Assembly: GCA_965230195.1 (NCBI GenBank)
Contig: OZ245997.1
Location: 4,278,001 to 4,342,000, forward strand
DNA length: 64,000 bases
Reading direction: 5' to 3'
From: Putridiphycobacter sp965230195
GTDB lineage: Bacteria > Bacteroidota > Bacteroidia > Flavobacteriales_D > Crocinitomicaceae
Below, one piece after another: positions 31,506-38,171 of this stretch. The notes beneath the pieces are model-generated. The model made no database searches and had not been told where the DNA came from. It saw only the letters and a program-made list of their open reading frames with translations. The stretch's first letter is position 1. Each line of letters begins with the position of its first letter. The translations under genes were made by a program, and so were the position numbers.

Positions 31506-32303
31506 TTAAGTACTTAAATATTTGTTTACCTCACTAATGATTTTACTAATATCGTGATCATAAAATCCGGTATCGTTAAAGCAATTACATTCTACAATTT
31601 TAAACAATCCATTATGCAGTGCGGTATCCATAACGAAAACATCATTGGGAACGTATTCGGCACAGCGGTCAAGGACAAATTCCAAAAGTTCGTCCGGAAC
31701 ATCTACAGCAGATTTGCTGACCTGTCCATTCTCTGCATATTTACTACTTGACACAATTTTTTTGTCTACTATAAAATGTCGCCACTCTTTCTCGATCTGC
31801 TTTGGTTTTGATATAGCAACTAGTGTATTTTCATCCAGATAAGGATTATTTGATTCAGTTAAAGTACTTTCAAGCTTTGACATTTCATCAAAACTCATTA
31901 TTGTGCCTGAAAAAGATTTATCATCATAGATTGGTCGTACGAACCACTCCCCCATTTTATAAAGATCTTTTTTAATGATCCCACTAAAAGTTAAAATTTC
32001 GCTGTTGTAATTAAGCATATGGTTCCCCCATTTTTCGAAATAATTCTTCATACTGAATATCTCCTTATCATAAAAAATGCCTTCTCTTAATGCTTCACTA
32101 CTGTAGGCATTCATTATTAATGTGGTTGAGCCATAAAAAACCTTTAGGTCGTCAGAAGCTTCGATTTCAGGAATTTGATCAGAAAATGGGATGATCTTAA
32201 CTTCTTCAAAACTCACATTATTATTATTCAAAACCATTTTAATTTGATCCAAAACGGATTCTTTGATCAGATTATTTTGTAGTACCCAGCGTATTTTTTT
32301 CAT
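31506..32303 (-). CDS. ATP-grasp domain protein (DUF4343-like)
   Basis: A cytoplasmic protein of 265 residues. The C-terminal half matches the ATP-grasp (DUF4343) pattern: Glu-Trp-Arg-His-Phe-Ile-Val-Asp-Lys-Lys-Ile-Val, Ser-Ser-Lys-Tyr, Asp-Val-Phe-Val-Met-Asp-Thr-Ala, and the Mg-binding Lys-Ile-Val-Glu-Cys-Asn-Cys-Phe-Asn. An Asp/Glu-rich middle has Phe-Val-Arg-Pro and Lys-Ser-Phe-Ser-Gly, where the nucleotide base would sit. The family joins a carboxylate to an amine or thiol using ATP. Similar proteins are found in phage- and toxin-linked peptide ligation settings, but no such neighbours are seen here. Substrate unknown. Confidence 0.8.
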   Translation of the reverse strand: MKKIRWVLQNNLIKESVLDQIKMVLNNNNVSFEEVKIIPFSDQIPEIEASDDLKVFYGSTTLIMNAYSSEALREGIFYDKEIFSMKNYFEKWGNHMLNYNSEILTFSGIIKKDLYKMGEWFVRPIYDDKSFSGTIMSFDEMSKLESTLTESNNPYLDENTLVAISKPKQIEKEWRHFIVDKKIVSSSKYAENGQVSKSAVDVPDELLEFVLDRCAEYVPNDVFVMDTALHNGLFKIVECNCFNDTGFYDHDISKIISEVNKYLST

Positions 32304-32435
32304 TTGGTTTCTTGTCAGTTGTTTTTGTTAATAGTTTTTAATTTCGAATTTCTGATTTTTAATTTTGTTAATCGTTGATAGTTAGAGATATCCATAAAAT
32401 AATAAATAGGAAACAATTAACTATGAACAGGTTTA
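32304..32435. repeat. Intergenic degenerate repeat module C
   Basis: Contains CAGTTGTTTTTGTTAATAG, TTTAATTTCGAATTTCTGAT, GTTAATCGTTGATAGTTAGAG and GAAACAATTAACTATGAACA. It resembles modules A, B and D and is non-coding. Confidence 0.5.
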
Positions 32436-32452
32436 CTTATTTTTGATTTTAT

Positions 32453-32460
32453 TACATTTG
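32453..32460 (+). promoter_or_regulatory. Bacteroidota -7 box at a probable leaderless start
   Basis: TACATTTG matches TAnnTTTG and ends 5 nt before the ATG at 32466. The transcription start would fall at or next to the start codon. Confidence 0.45.
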
Positions 32461-32465
32461 AAATC

Positions 32466-33020
32466 ATGCTGAAATCAATACTGCTTGTCTCTGTTTTAAT
32501 ATTATTTTTCAGTTGTGAAACTCAAACAGAAACCAAGATACAAAAAGTTAACGAAGATAAAATTGAATCCGTTACCATTGATACTTTAAGTGTATTAAAC
32601 AGATATAATTCTGATGATAATTTATACATAGGCACTGACTTGTACAACAAGATTATTGACTCTAATGTTCTGATAGAATATGACCGGGTTGTCAGAGATG
32701 AATTTATACATACTAAGTTTGATTCTGTTTTTTTCAACCTAAAAAACGACACGCTATATCTCCATCATGTATTTTTCGCCCTGGGACGTATGGGGAATGA
32801 GGAATTTGCCTATTTAGAACATAAAGGCAAGGTTGCTACATTAAAAACACCTTTTTTGAACAAAGGAAGTATAAGAATTAAAGGTAACGATACGATTGTT
32901 AATGGTTCTGTTGGTTGCGACTGTACAGGACAAATCGAACAAATATTTAAGGTTCCAATATCTGAATTAGAAAATATGGAACATCTGCTTTTTAGAAACG
33001 AAAAGATAAATTTTAGATGA
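32466..33020 (+). CDS. Hypothetical lipoprotein
   Basis: A protein of 184 residues with a lipoprotein signal ending Leu-Phe-Phe-Ser-Cys at residue 18. The mature part has no recognised domain. It contains Cys-Asp-Cys-Thr-Gly near residue 157 and several Asp-Thr-Leu-Tyr and Asn-Asp-Thr-Ile phrases typical of Bacteroidota secreted proteins. It is the only plus-strand gene between recG and the convergent pyrB. Its promoter box suggests a leaderless message. Confidence 0.65.
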   Translation: MLKSILLVSVLILFFSCETQTETKIQKVNEDKIESVTIDTLSVLNRYNSDDNLYIGTDLYNKIIDSNVLIEYDRVVRDEFIHTKFDSVFFNLKNDTLYLHHVFFALGRMGNEEFAYLEHKGKVATLKTPFLNKGSIRIKGNDTIVNGSVGCDCTGQIEQIFKVPISELENMEHLLFRNEKINFR

Positions 33021-33262
33021 TTTATTTTTTAAACTGTTGATTGTTCTTCAATTGATTGTTTCCTATTTTTGATTTTTGAATTCCTTAATTGTTGGTAGTT
33101 GTAGATATTCGTATTTTCAAACAACCATTAACGAGAAACAATTAACCCGCAACTATTTTTTGATTTCTGCTTATCAGTACCTTATCGAATGTAACCGTCA
33201 TATTTTAAAAAGCTAACGCATTTCAAACAGTCAACGAACAACAAGAAACAATTAACTGATTA
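33021..33262. repeat. Intergenic degenerate repeat module D
   Basis: Contains TTGATTGTTTCCTATTTTTG, TTAATTGTTGGTAGTTGTAG, CAAACAACCATTAACGAGAA and ACAATTAACCCGCAAC, then a second GAAACAATTAACTGATTAAC near 33245. GTTAATTGTTTC-type and GAAACAATTAAC-type phrases are reverse complements, so the module is palindromic in style. Confidence 0.55.
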
Positions 33263-33271
33263 ACTACTCAA

Positions 33272-34207
33272 TCAATTCCTTCCAATCTGGCCGGCTAAAA
33301 GATAAATGACAGCCATTCGGATAGCGACACCATTTTCAACCTGTTGTAAAATAATGGATTGATCAGAATCAGCAACATCACTCGTAATTTCAACCCCTCT
33401 GTTGATTGGTCCGGGGTGCATCACTGTGATTTTTTTGTCCAAACTATCCAGTAAAGCCTTATCCAGGCCAAATAACATAGAATATTCACGTAGTGAAGGG
33501 AAGTATTTCATTTCCTGGCGTTCCAATTGGATTCTAAGCATGTTGGCGACATCACACCATTCCAATGCTTTTCTAAGGTTATGTTCAACCTTCACTCCCA
33601 ATTCATGAATATGCTTTGGAATTAAGGTTGTTGGTCCGCAAACCATCACCTCAGCCCCCAATTTCTGCAGGCAGAAAATATTAGACAATGCCACTCTTGA
33701 ATGCAATATATCACCAACAATAACCACTTTTTTGCCTGTAAAGTCCTCACCATGCTTTTCACGTATGGAATAAGCATCTAATAAGGCCTGCGTAGGATGT
33801 TCATGTGTACCATCTCCGGCATTGACTACCCTGGCATCAATTCGTTCAGATAGAAACTTTGCAGCTCCCGGGTTGGGATGTCTCATCACTACCATATCCA
33901 CTTTCATGGACAAAATATTATTAACGGTATCTACCAGTGTTTCTCCTTTTTTCACTGAAGAACTGGCTGCTGAAAAATTCACAATATCAGCTGACAATCG
34001 TTTTTCAGCCAATTCAAAGGACAACCTGGTTCGGGTAGAATTTTCAAAAAACAGGTTCGCAATAGTCACATCACGAAGCGAAGGCACCTTTTTAATCGGG
34101 CGATTAATCACCTGTTTAAAATTGTCAGCGGTTTTAAAGATCAGTTCAATGTCTTCTTTGGTTAAATCTTTAATTCCAATAATATGTTTTACACTTAAAT
34201 TATCCAT
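33272..34207 (-). CDS. pyrB: Aspartate carbamoyltransferase catalytic subunit
   Basis: The start is set at the ATG 34205-34207 (Met-Asp-Asn-Leu-Ser-Val), giving about 311 residues, the normal length. The longer frame would lie inside pyrR. The enzyme makes N-carbamoyl-aspartate, the second step of pyrimidine synthesis. It carries the carbamoyl-phosphate signature Phe-Phe-Glu-Asn-Ser-Thr-Arg-Thr-Arg, Met-Arg-His-Pro-Asn-Pro-Gly, His-Glu-His-Pro-Thr-Gln-Ala-Leu-Leu-Asp and His-Pro-Gly-Pro-Ile-Asn-Arg-Gly-Val. No pyrI follows, so a catalytic trimer without regulatory chains is likely. It overlaps pyrR by 8 nt. Confidence 0.97.
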   Translation of the reverse strand: MDNLSVKHIIGIKDLTKEDIELIFKTADNFKQVINRPIKKVPSLRDVTIANLFFENSTRTRLSFELAEKRLSADIVNFSAASSSVKKGETLVDTVNNILSMKVDMVVMRHPNPGAAKFLSERIDARVVNAGDGTHEHPTQALLDAYSIREKHGEDFTGKKVVIVGDILHSRVALSNIFCLQKLGAEVMVCGPTTLIPKHIHELGVKVEHNLRKALEWCDVANMLRIQLERQEMKYFPSLREYSMLFGLDKALLDSLDKKITVMHPGPINRGVEITSDVADSDQSIILQQVENGVAIRMAVIYLLAGQIGRN

Positions 34208-34751
34208 TGACTTCACTTTGTGTATATAAAACAACTTTATCTTCTCCTTCTACCTCATTCCATTCTACTGAAACTCTTTCATTTACTAATGTGTCCACTA
34301 CTTTACCGGTATAATCCGGCTGTATCGGCAAATGGCGACGGAACCTTCGATCAATAAAAGCCAGTAATTCCACCCTGTTAGGACGCCCGAATGCTAAAAG
34401 TGCATCTAAACCTGAACGAATGGTTCTTCCGGAAAACAATACATCATCCATTAATATCACGTCTTTATTTTCAATAATAAAGTCAATATTGGTTACGCTT
34501 GGAATTAATGGTGTTTCCCGTCGTCTGAAATCGTCCCTGTAAAAGGTTATATCGAGCTGGCCGCACTGGAGCTCACGATTTAAATCAGCCTCCAGAATTG
34601 ATTTTAATCTTGATAAAACATGGATTCCTCTTGGCTGAAGACCAATTAACACAGTATTATCAAAAGATTGATGATTTTCTTTAAGTTGACTTGCAAGCCG
34701 TTGAAGGGTAATTTGGAAATGCTTACTGTCTAAAACTGTTCTTTTTTCCAT
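34200..34751 (-). CDS. pyrR: PyrR bifunctional regulator / uracil phosphoribosyltransferase
   Basis: A protein of 183 residues of the PyrR family. It shows Val-Leu-Ile-Gly-Leu-Gln-Pro-Arg-Gly near residue 33 and the PRPP loop Val-Ile-Leu-Met-Asp-Asp-Val-Leu-Phe-Ser-Gly-Arg-Thr-Ile-Arg near 96. Arg-Arg-Glu-Thr-Pro is a family phrase. PyrR senses UMP and binds pyr mRNA in Firmicutes; in Bacteroidota that role is assumed, not shown. It directly precedes and overlaps pyrB, so the pair forms a pyrimidine operon. I see no convincing anti-antiterminator structure in the leader. Confidence 0.95.
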   Translation of the reverse strand: MEKRTVLDSKHFQITLQRLASQLKENHQSFDNTVLIGLQPRGIHVLSRLKSILEADLNRELQCGQLDITFYRDDFRRRETPLIPSVTNIDFIIENKDVILMDDVLFSGRTIRSGLDALLAFGRPNRVELLAFIDRRFRRHLPIQPDYTGKVVDTLVNERVSVEWNEVEGEDKVVLYTQSEVNG

Positions 34752-35058
34752 TGTTTAAAGATTAGCCAAAAGTAATAGTTTTGATTCAGAATACCTCTAT
34801 TGGCTGTCAATAATTTTGTGAAGATTCTTTGTTAGCATCAACATATCACTCCAGGTCACATTTCTATATTAAGAAATGACTTACCACTTAAATCAACAAA
34901 TGGGGCATTTAAAATAATTAATTCAGTTTTGACACAATAAATGATTAATTTCACGTTATAAATAATGTAAAATATCCCGGCTTCAAGTTTATTTTCTTTT
35001 TTTCATAGGGTTAACAAATTGGTATTTATACCAGAGAATTATAAAAGAAGTCGGGATA
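34752..35058. other. Gene-free spacer between pyrR and yciH
   Basis: A stretch of 307 bases with no coding frame of interest. It carries the left arm of an inverted repeat (34971-34983) that pairs with the end of the downstream yciH gene. The half near pyrR holds no clear promoter or attenuator. Confidence 0.6.
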
Positions 35059-35060
35059 TT
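34971..35060. repeat. Inverted repeat ending at the yciH stop codon
   Basis: AATATCCCGGCTT (34971-34983) and AAGTCGGGATATT (35048-35060) are complementary except one G-U/A-C position. The arms are separated by 64 nt, and the right arm covers the yciH stop. It could protect the mRNA 3' end or serve as a binding site. Confidence 0.5.
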
Positions 35061-35403
35061 ATCCTCCAATCTTTTTAACTCTGTACCCATCTTTTTTCAG
35101 CAAGTCCATTACTTTATTTAAATGGTTACCCTGAATCATAATTTCACCATCTTTTACAGCCCCGCCAACACCACATTTGGATTTCAGTGTTTTACCCAGT
35201 GCTTTTAAATCTTCATCTGATCCAACAAAACCTGTTATTAAAGTTACTTCTTTCCCTTTTCGCTGTTTACGGTCTATTTGCACCCTTAAATCCTGTTGAG
35301 CAGGCTCCAGCGTTTCGAGCGCTTCATCTTCTTCGTAATCAAATGAGAAATCAGGGTTAGTGGAATACACCACATTGATTTTTTTATTTTTCTTTTTTGA
35401 CAT
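35059..35403 (-). CDS. yciH: SUI1/YciH translation-initiation-factor-like protein
   Basis: A protein of 114 residues with a charged N-terminus (Lys-Lys-Lys-Asn-Lys-Lys) and a complete SUI1 domain (about 40-114). The domain has Lys-Gly-Lys-Glu-Val-Thr-Leu-Ile-Thr-Gly, Leu-Lys-Ser-Lys-Cys-Gly-Val-Gly-Gly-Ala-Val-Lys-Asp-Gly and Ile-Met-Ile-Gln-Gly-Asn-His. Bacterial YciH is an eIF1-like protein that can influence start-codon fidelity and ribosome activity. The start abuts the GDPD stop (1-nt overlap). Confidence 0.92.
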   Translation of the reverse strand: MSKKKNKKINVVYSTNPDFSFDYEEDEALETLEPAQQDLRVQIDRKQRKGKEVTLITGFVGSDEDLKALGKTLKSKCGVGGAVKDGEIMIQGNHLNKVMDLLKKDGYRVKKIGG

Positions 35404-36224
35404 TACTCTGTTATTTTTTTTGTGAACGCCGGGTTATCAGTTATAATAAAGTCTGGTTCATGACTAATAGTCGATCTGATTTCATGGTTGGATTTTCCAC
35501 CAAATAATCCCCAGGTTACATTCTGATCAATGAGTTCATTTAAACTGCTAAAATCAGTAATATTTTGTAAAAGTATATAATTGAAATCATTTTCTTTAAG
35601 AATATCAACACCAGCATTAATATTATCAATACTTACAGCCCGATTACCTATATTGAGCCCATTTAAAAATTCCACTGTCCAGCTGCCGGCAATAATATAC
35701 TCCTTGTCGGATTCAGAGTATTGTTCAAGTAATTTATTCATAGCAACTACTGTTGGCTTAACAACATCATGACCTAAGCAAGGATTCCACAGTTTAAAAT
35801 CCAGATAAGCATATTTTTTCCTGACTAATAAGTAGTCTAAAGCTGTTTTCAGCTTTACAATTTTATACTTTGAATAATTTAAATTCAGTTCCTTTAAATC
35901 GGACCAATTATAATCTCCAATACAACCGCTATAGTTAGCGGAGGTTTGAATGTAAAGGTCATGGTACAGTACCAAAACGGAATCCCGGGTTAATTGAATA
36001 TCTACCTCTACCCCGTCTACATCTAAAAACTCAATACTATGTTGTATTGATTCGAGACTATTGGGCGGAAAAAAAGTACGTTCCTCATATAAAGAAGTTC
36101 CGGCATGAGAAAACACGATCACATCAGGCAGTTTTTGTTTTTTACTGCACCCGGCTATCATTAAAATGATAAACCAAACCAACAGTAATCTCCCCGTTAT
36201 AGTATGTTTTTTCAAAACTGTCAT
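35403..36224 (-). CDS. Glycerophosphodiester phosphodiesterase family lipoprotein
   Basis: The start is placed at the ATG 36222-36224 (another at 36230); the frame to 36269 opens with TTG. The product (about 273 residues) has a lipoprotein signal ending Met-Ile-Ala-Gly-Cys. The GDPD barrel shows Ser-His-Ala-Gly at the start, Pro-Asn-Ser-Leu-Glu-Ser-Ile, Gly-Val-Glu-Val-Asp-Ile-Gln-Leu-Thr-Arg-Asp and Leu-Tyr-His-Asp. The first motif normally reads His-Arg-Gly, so Arg is replaced by Ala, which may alter activity. The usual products are glycerol-3-phosphate and an alcohol. The gene overlaps the barrel gene upstream by about 83 nt, an unusually long overlap. Confidence 0.83.
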   Translation of the reverse strand: MTVLKKHTITGRLLLVWFIILMIAGCSKKQKLPDVIVFSHAGTSLYEERTFFPPNSLESIQHSIEFLDVDGVEVDIQLTRDSVLVLYHDLYIQTSANYSGCIGDYNWSDLKELNLNYSKYKIVKLKTALDYLLVRKKYAYLDFKLWNPCLGHDVVKPTVVAMNKLLEQYSESDKEYIIAGSWTVEFLNGLNIGNRAVSIDNINAGVDILKENDFNYILLQNITDFSSLNELIDQNVTWGLFGGKSNHEIRSTISHEPDFIITDNPAFTKKITE

Positions 36225-36657
36225 CTGCATTATTTTGTTTTGACCATGTTGGAATAATTCCCACTCCAACCCCTTGTGTAATTGCCAGTTTTTTGGTCAG
36301 AAAAAAACCAATATTGTGCTTTAAACTAACTTCCGACAGTAAAAATGTGGCGTTGGTTTTCTTTTCTCTAAAAATACTGAAATTAACTGAAGGATAAAAA
36401 AACAGTTTTCCTGATTTTGAGTCAATCCTGTACCTGTATGCCATATTTAAACCAACCGGGACGGTTTCAAAAAACAAGTTATAAGCGTATGTCCTTGCAC
36501 CAACACTGATTCCATGATTTCCTAATCCCAACTCATAGTATGGGTTAAAGAAAAGTCCTACCCTGTTATACCCTGATTCGAAACCAAAATGATGTGACCT
36601 GGCATGACAAAAAGTATGCGAAAATATCAGACACCCTATCAGAAAAACGACTCTCAT
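36142..36657 (-). CDS. Outer-membrane beta-barrel protein
   Basis: A protein of 171 residues with a signal peptide ending Phe-Cys-His-Ala-Arg. The chain alternates aromatic and polar residues (Gly-Phe-Glu-Ser-Gly-Tyr, Val-Gly-Leu-Asn-Met-Ala-Tyr-Arg-Tyr, Val-Gly-Leu-Val-Tyr-His-Phe), consistent with an eight-strand barrel. The final aromatic residue comes five residues before the stop. It shares a 4-nt ATGA overlap with the DUF389 gene upstream and a long overlap with the GDPD gene downstream. Function unknown. Confidence 0.72.
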   Translation of the reverse strand: MRVVFLIGCLIFSHTFCHARSHHFGFESGYNRVGLFFNPYYELGLGNHGISVGARTYAYNLFFETVPVGLNMAYRYRIDSKSGKLFFYPSVNFSIFREKKTNATFLLSEVSLKHNIGFFLTKKLAITQGVGVGIIPTWSKQNNADDSFEKTYYNGEITVGLVYHFNDSRVQ

Positions 36658-38162
36658 CAGAAAGTATAAACCGGTATGCTATCCTGTTTAGTGTAATCCC
36701 GCTGCTTGAGCTTAAGTTTTAATTTGTCGGCTAACCTTTCTTTGATTAAATTCTGGTTCTGAACGGATACATCAGGACCAAAACGTACTGAAACGGTGTA
36801 GTTGGTATCAGGAACTCCCAGGTTATTTGTTGTATAAGCCTGGTTAATACTGATATTTACACATTGCGGATAATCAATTTTGAAATCCTGGATCAGTTCC
36901 TGCATATTAATTATTGACTTAGTCTGATTCCCTGTTCTTATTTTTTCTAATTTATCCATCAGCTCCGTAATCTTAAAGTCTCTTTCCTTTATCATATTGA
37001 GCAAATCCTTACTCCCCACATTATTAGCCAATACATCTTTGAGTTTTTGATCAAAAAATGTTTTATAATCACCATCCTGATAAATATTAATGCCAACATT
37101 CTCTTTCAGGTCATAATCAGGTTTTTGCTTCAACCATAGCGCTTTAGTTTGTTCGCTCACAATTGCCCCCTGAATTACTACATCTATATAGGCCGAATCG
37201 GAATTAATAACAATTGTGCTGGACACTTTCCCAACAGTATTAGGTCTGATCACCTTAGCAATAAAATCATTGGCATTATTTTCAAAAATAGTTTTTTGGG
37301 CCATTTTATAAAATAAATAACCTGATGGCCCAATGACCACAACCACCATAAATGCTATAATGTAGGTTTTAACCTTTCTTTCTATTTTAGGGTCAACATA
37401 CTCCCGTTTTGGAAAATTAAAATATCGGACTACAATTAGTGTGGACAACGAGATTAAAACCGAATTAATAACAAAAAGATACAGTGCACCCAGAAAGAAA
37501 TTCAGGTTTCCTACCGCCAATCCATATCCTGCTGTACATAATGGCGGCATTAGCGCTGTAGCAATAGCTACTCCGGGAATTACGGTATCATTTTTTCCAT
37601 TAACCACAGCCATTACACCGGCCAGTCCTCCAAAAAATGCAATAACCACATCTAAAAATGTGGGCTCTGTTCTAATGAATAATTGCTCTGTAATGGTATC
37701 GATTGGAGAAATTAAAAAATACAGGAACGACACCCCCAAACTTACGCCTACTGTAATACCCAAATTTTTTAAGGAGCGCATGATCATTGTAAAATCATTG
37801 ATTCCAACTCCAAAGCCTATTCCTCTAATCGGTCCCATTAAAGGTGAGATTAACATGGCTCCAACAATCACTGCGGTTGAATTTACATTTAACCCAACTG
37901 AGGCAATGGCAATTGAACACATTAAAATCCATACGTTGTAGCCCTGTACCGCAATACCATCCTTCACCTCCTTGACCACATGAGAATAGGAAATTAGCTC
38001 TTCCCGAATTGAAAAAATTGTTTTGACAAAGTCAATAAGGTTTGACAAAAACGCAACTGGTTTTTTTTCAATTTTAAATTTGGTGGGGTCTGTATTAATA
38101 GCATCCTGATATCCGTTGGATGCTTTTTCCTCATCCTGAGGTAAATCCTGGCTTTCTGACAT
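36657..38162 (-). CDS. DUF389 family integral membrane protein
   Basis: The start is set at the ATG 38160-38162 (Met-Ser-Glu-Ser); the longer frame begins with TTG. The product of about 501 residues has a conserved membrane block (about 60-280) typical of DUF389: Ser-Thr-Ala-Val-Ile-Val-Gly-Ala-Met-Leu-Ile-Ser-Pro-Leu-Met-Gly-Pro-Ile and Ala-Thr-Ala-Leu-Met-Pro-Pro-Leu. About six helices are followed by one more (about 270-295) and a long C-terminal soluble region (about 295-500). The transport role is not established. It is 9 nt downstream of the patatin-like gene. Confidence 0.88.
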   Translation of the reverse strand: MSESQDLPQDEEKASNGYQDAINTDPTKFKIEKKPVAFLSNLIDFVKTIFSIREELISYSHVVKEVKDGIAVQGYNVWILMCSIAIASVGLNVNSTAVIVGAMLISPLMGPIRGIGFGVGINDFTMIMRSLKNLGITVGVSLGVSFLYFLISPIDTITEQLFIRTEPTFLDVVIAFFGGLAGVMAVVNGKNDTVIPGVAIATALMPPLCTAGYGLAVGNLNFFLGALYLFVINSVLISLSTLIVVRYFNFPKREYVDPKIERKVKTYIIAFMVVVVIGPSGYLFYKMAQKTIFENNANDFIAKVIRPNTVGKVSSTIVINSDSAYIDVVIQGAIVSEQTKALWLKQKPDYDLKENVGINIYQDGDYKTFFDQKLKDVLANNVGSKDLLNMIKERDFKITELMDKLEKIRTGNQTKSIINMQELIQDFKIDYPQCVNISINQAYTTNNLGVPDTNYTVSVRFGPDVSVQNQNLIKERLADKLKLKLKQRDYTKQDSIPVYTF

Positions 38163-38171
38163 ATTCAATCT

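Noticed and set aside
29833..33262. Insertion sequence or prophage remnant as source of the spacers
   Set aside because: No transposase, integrase or phage gene, and no flanking target duplications could be seen; the modules are described only as degenerate repeats.
33822..34229. 135-residue plus-strand frame opposite pyrB
   Set aside because: Antisense to conserved catalytic motifs of aspartate carbamoyltransferase.
37441..37941. 166-residue plus-strand frame inside the DUF389 gene
   Set aside because: It is antisense to a strongly conserved membrane protein and has low-complexity, unconvincing composition; a shadow frame.
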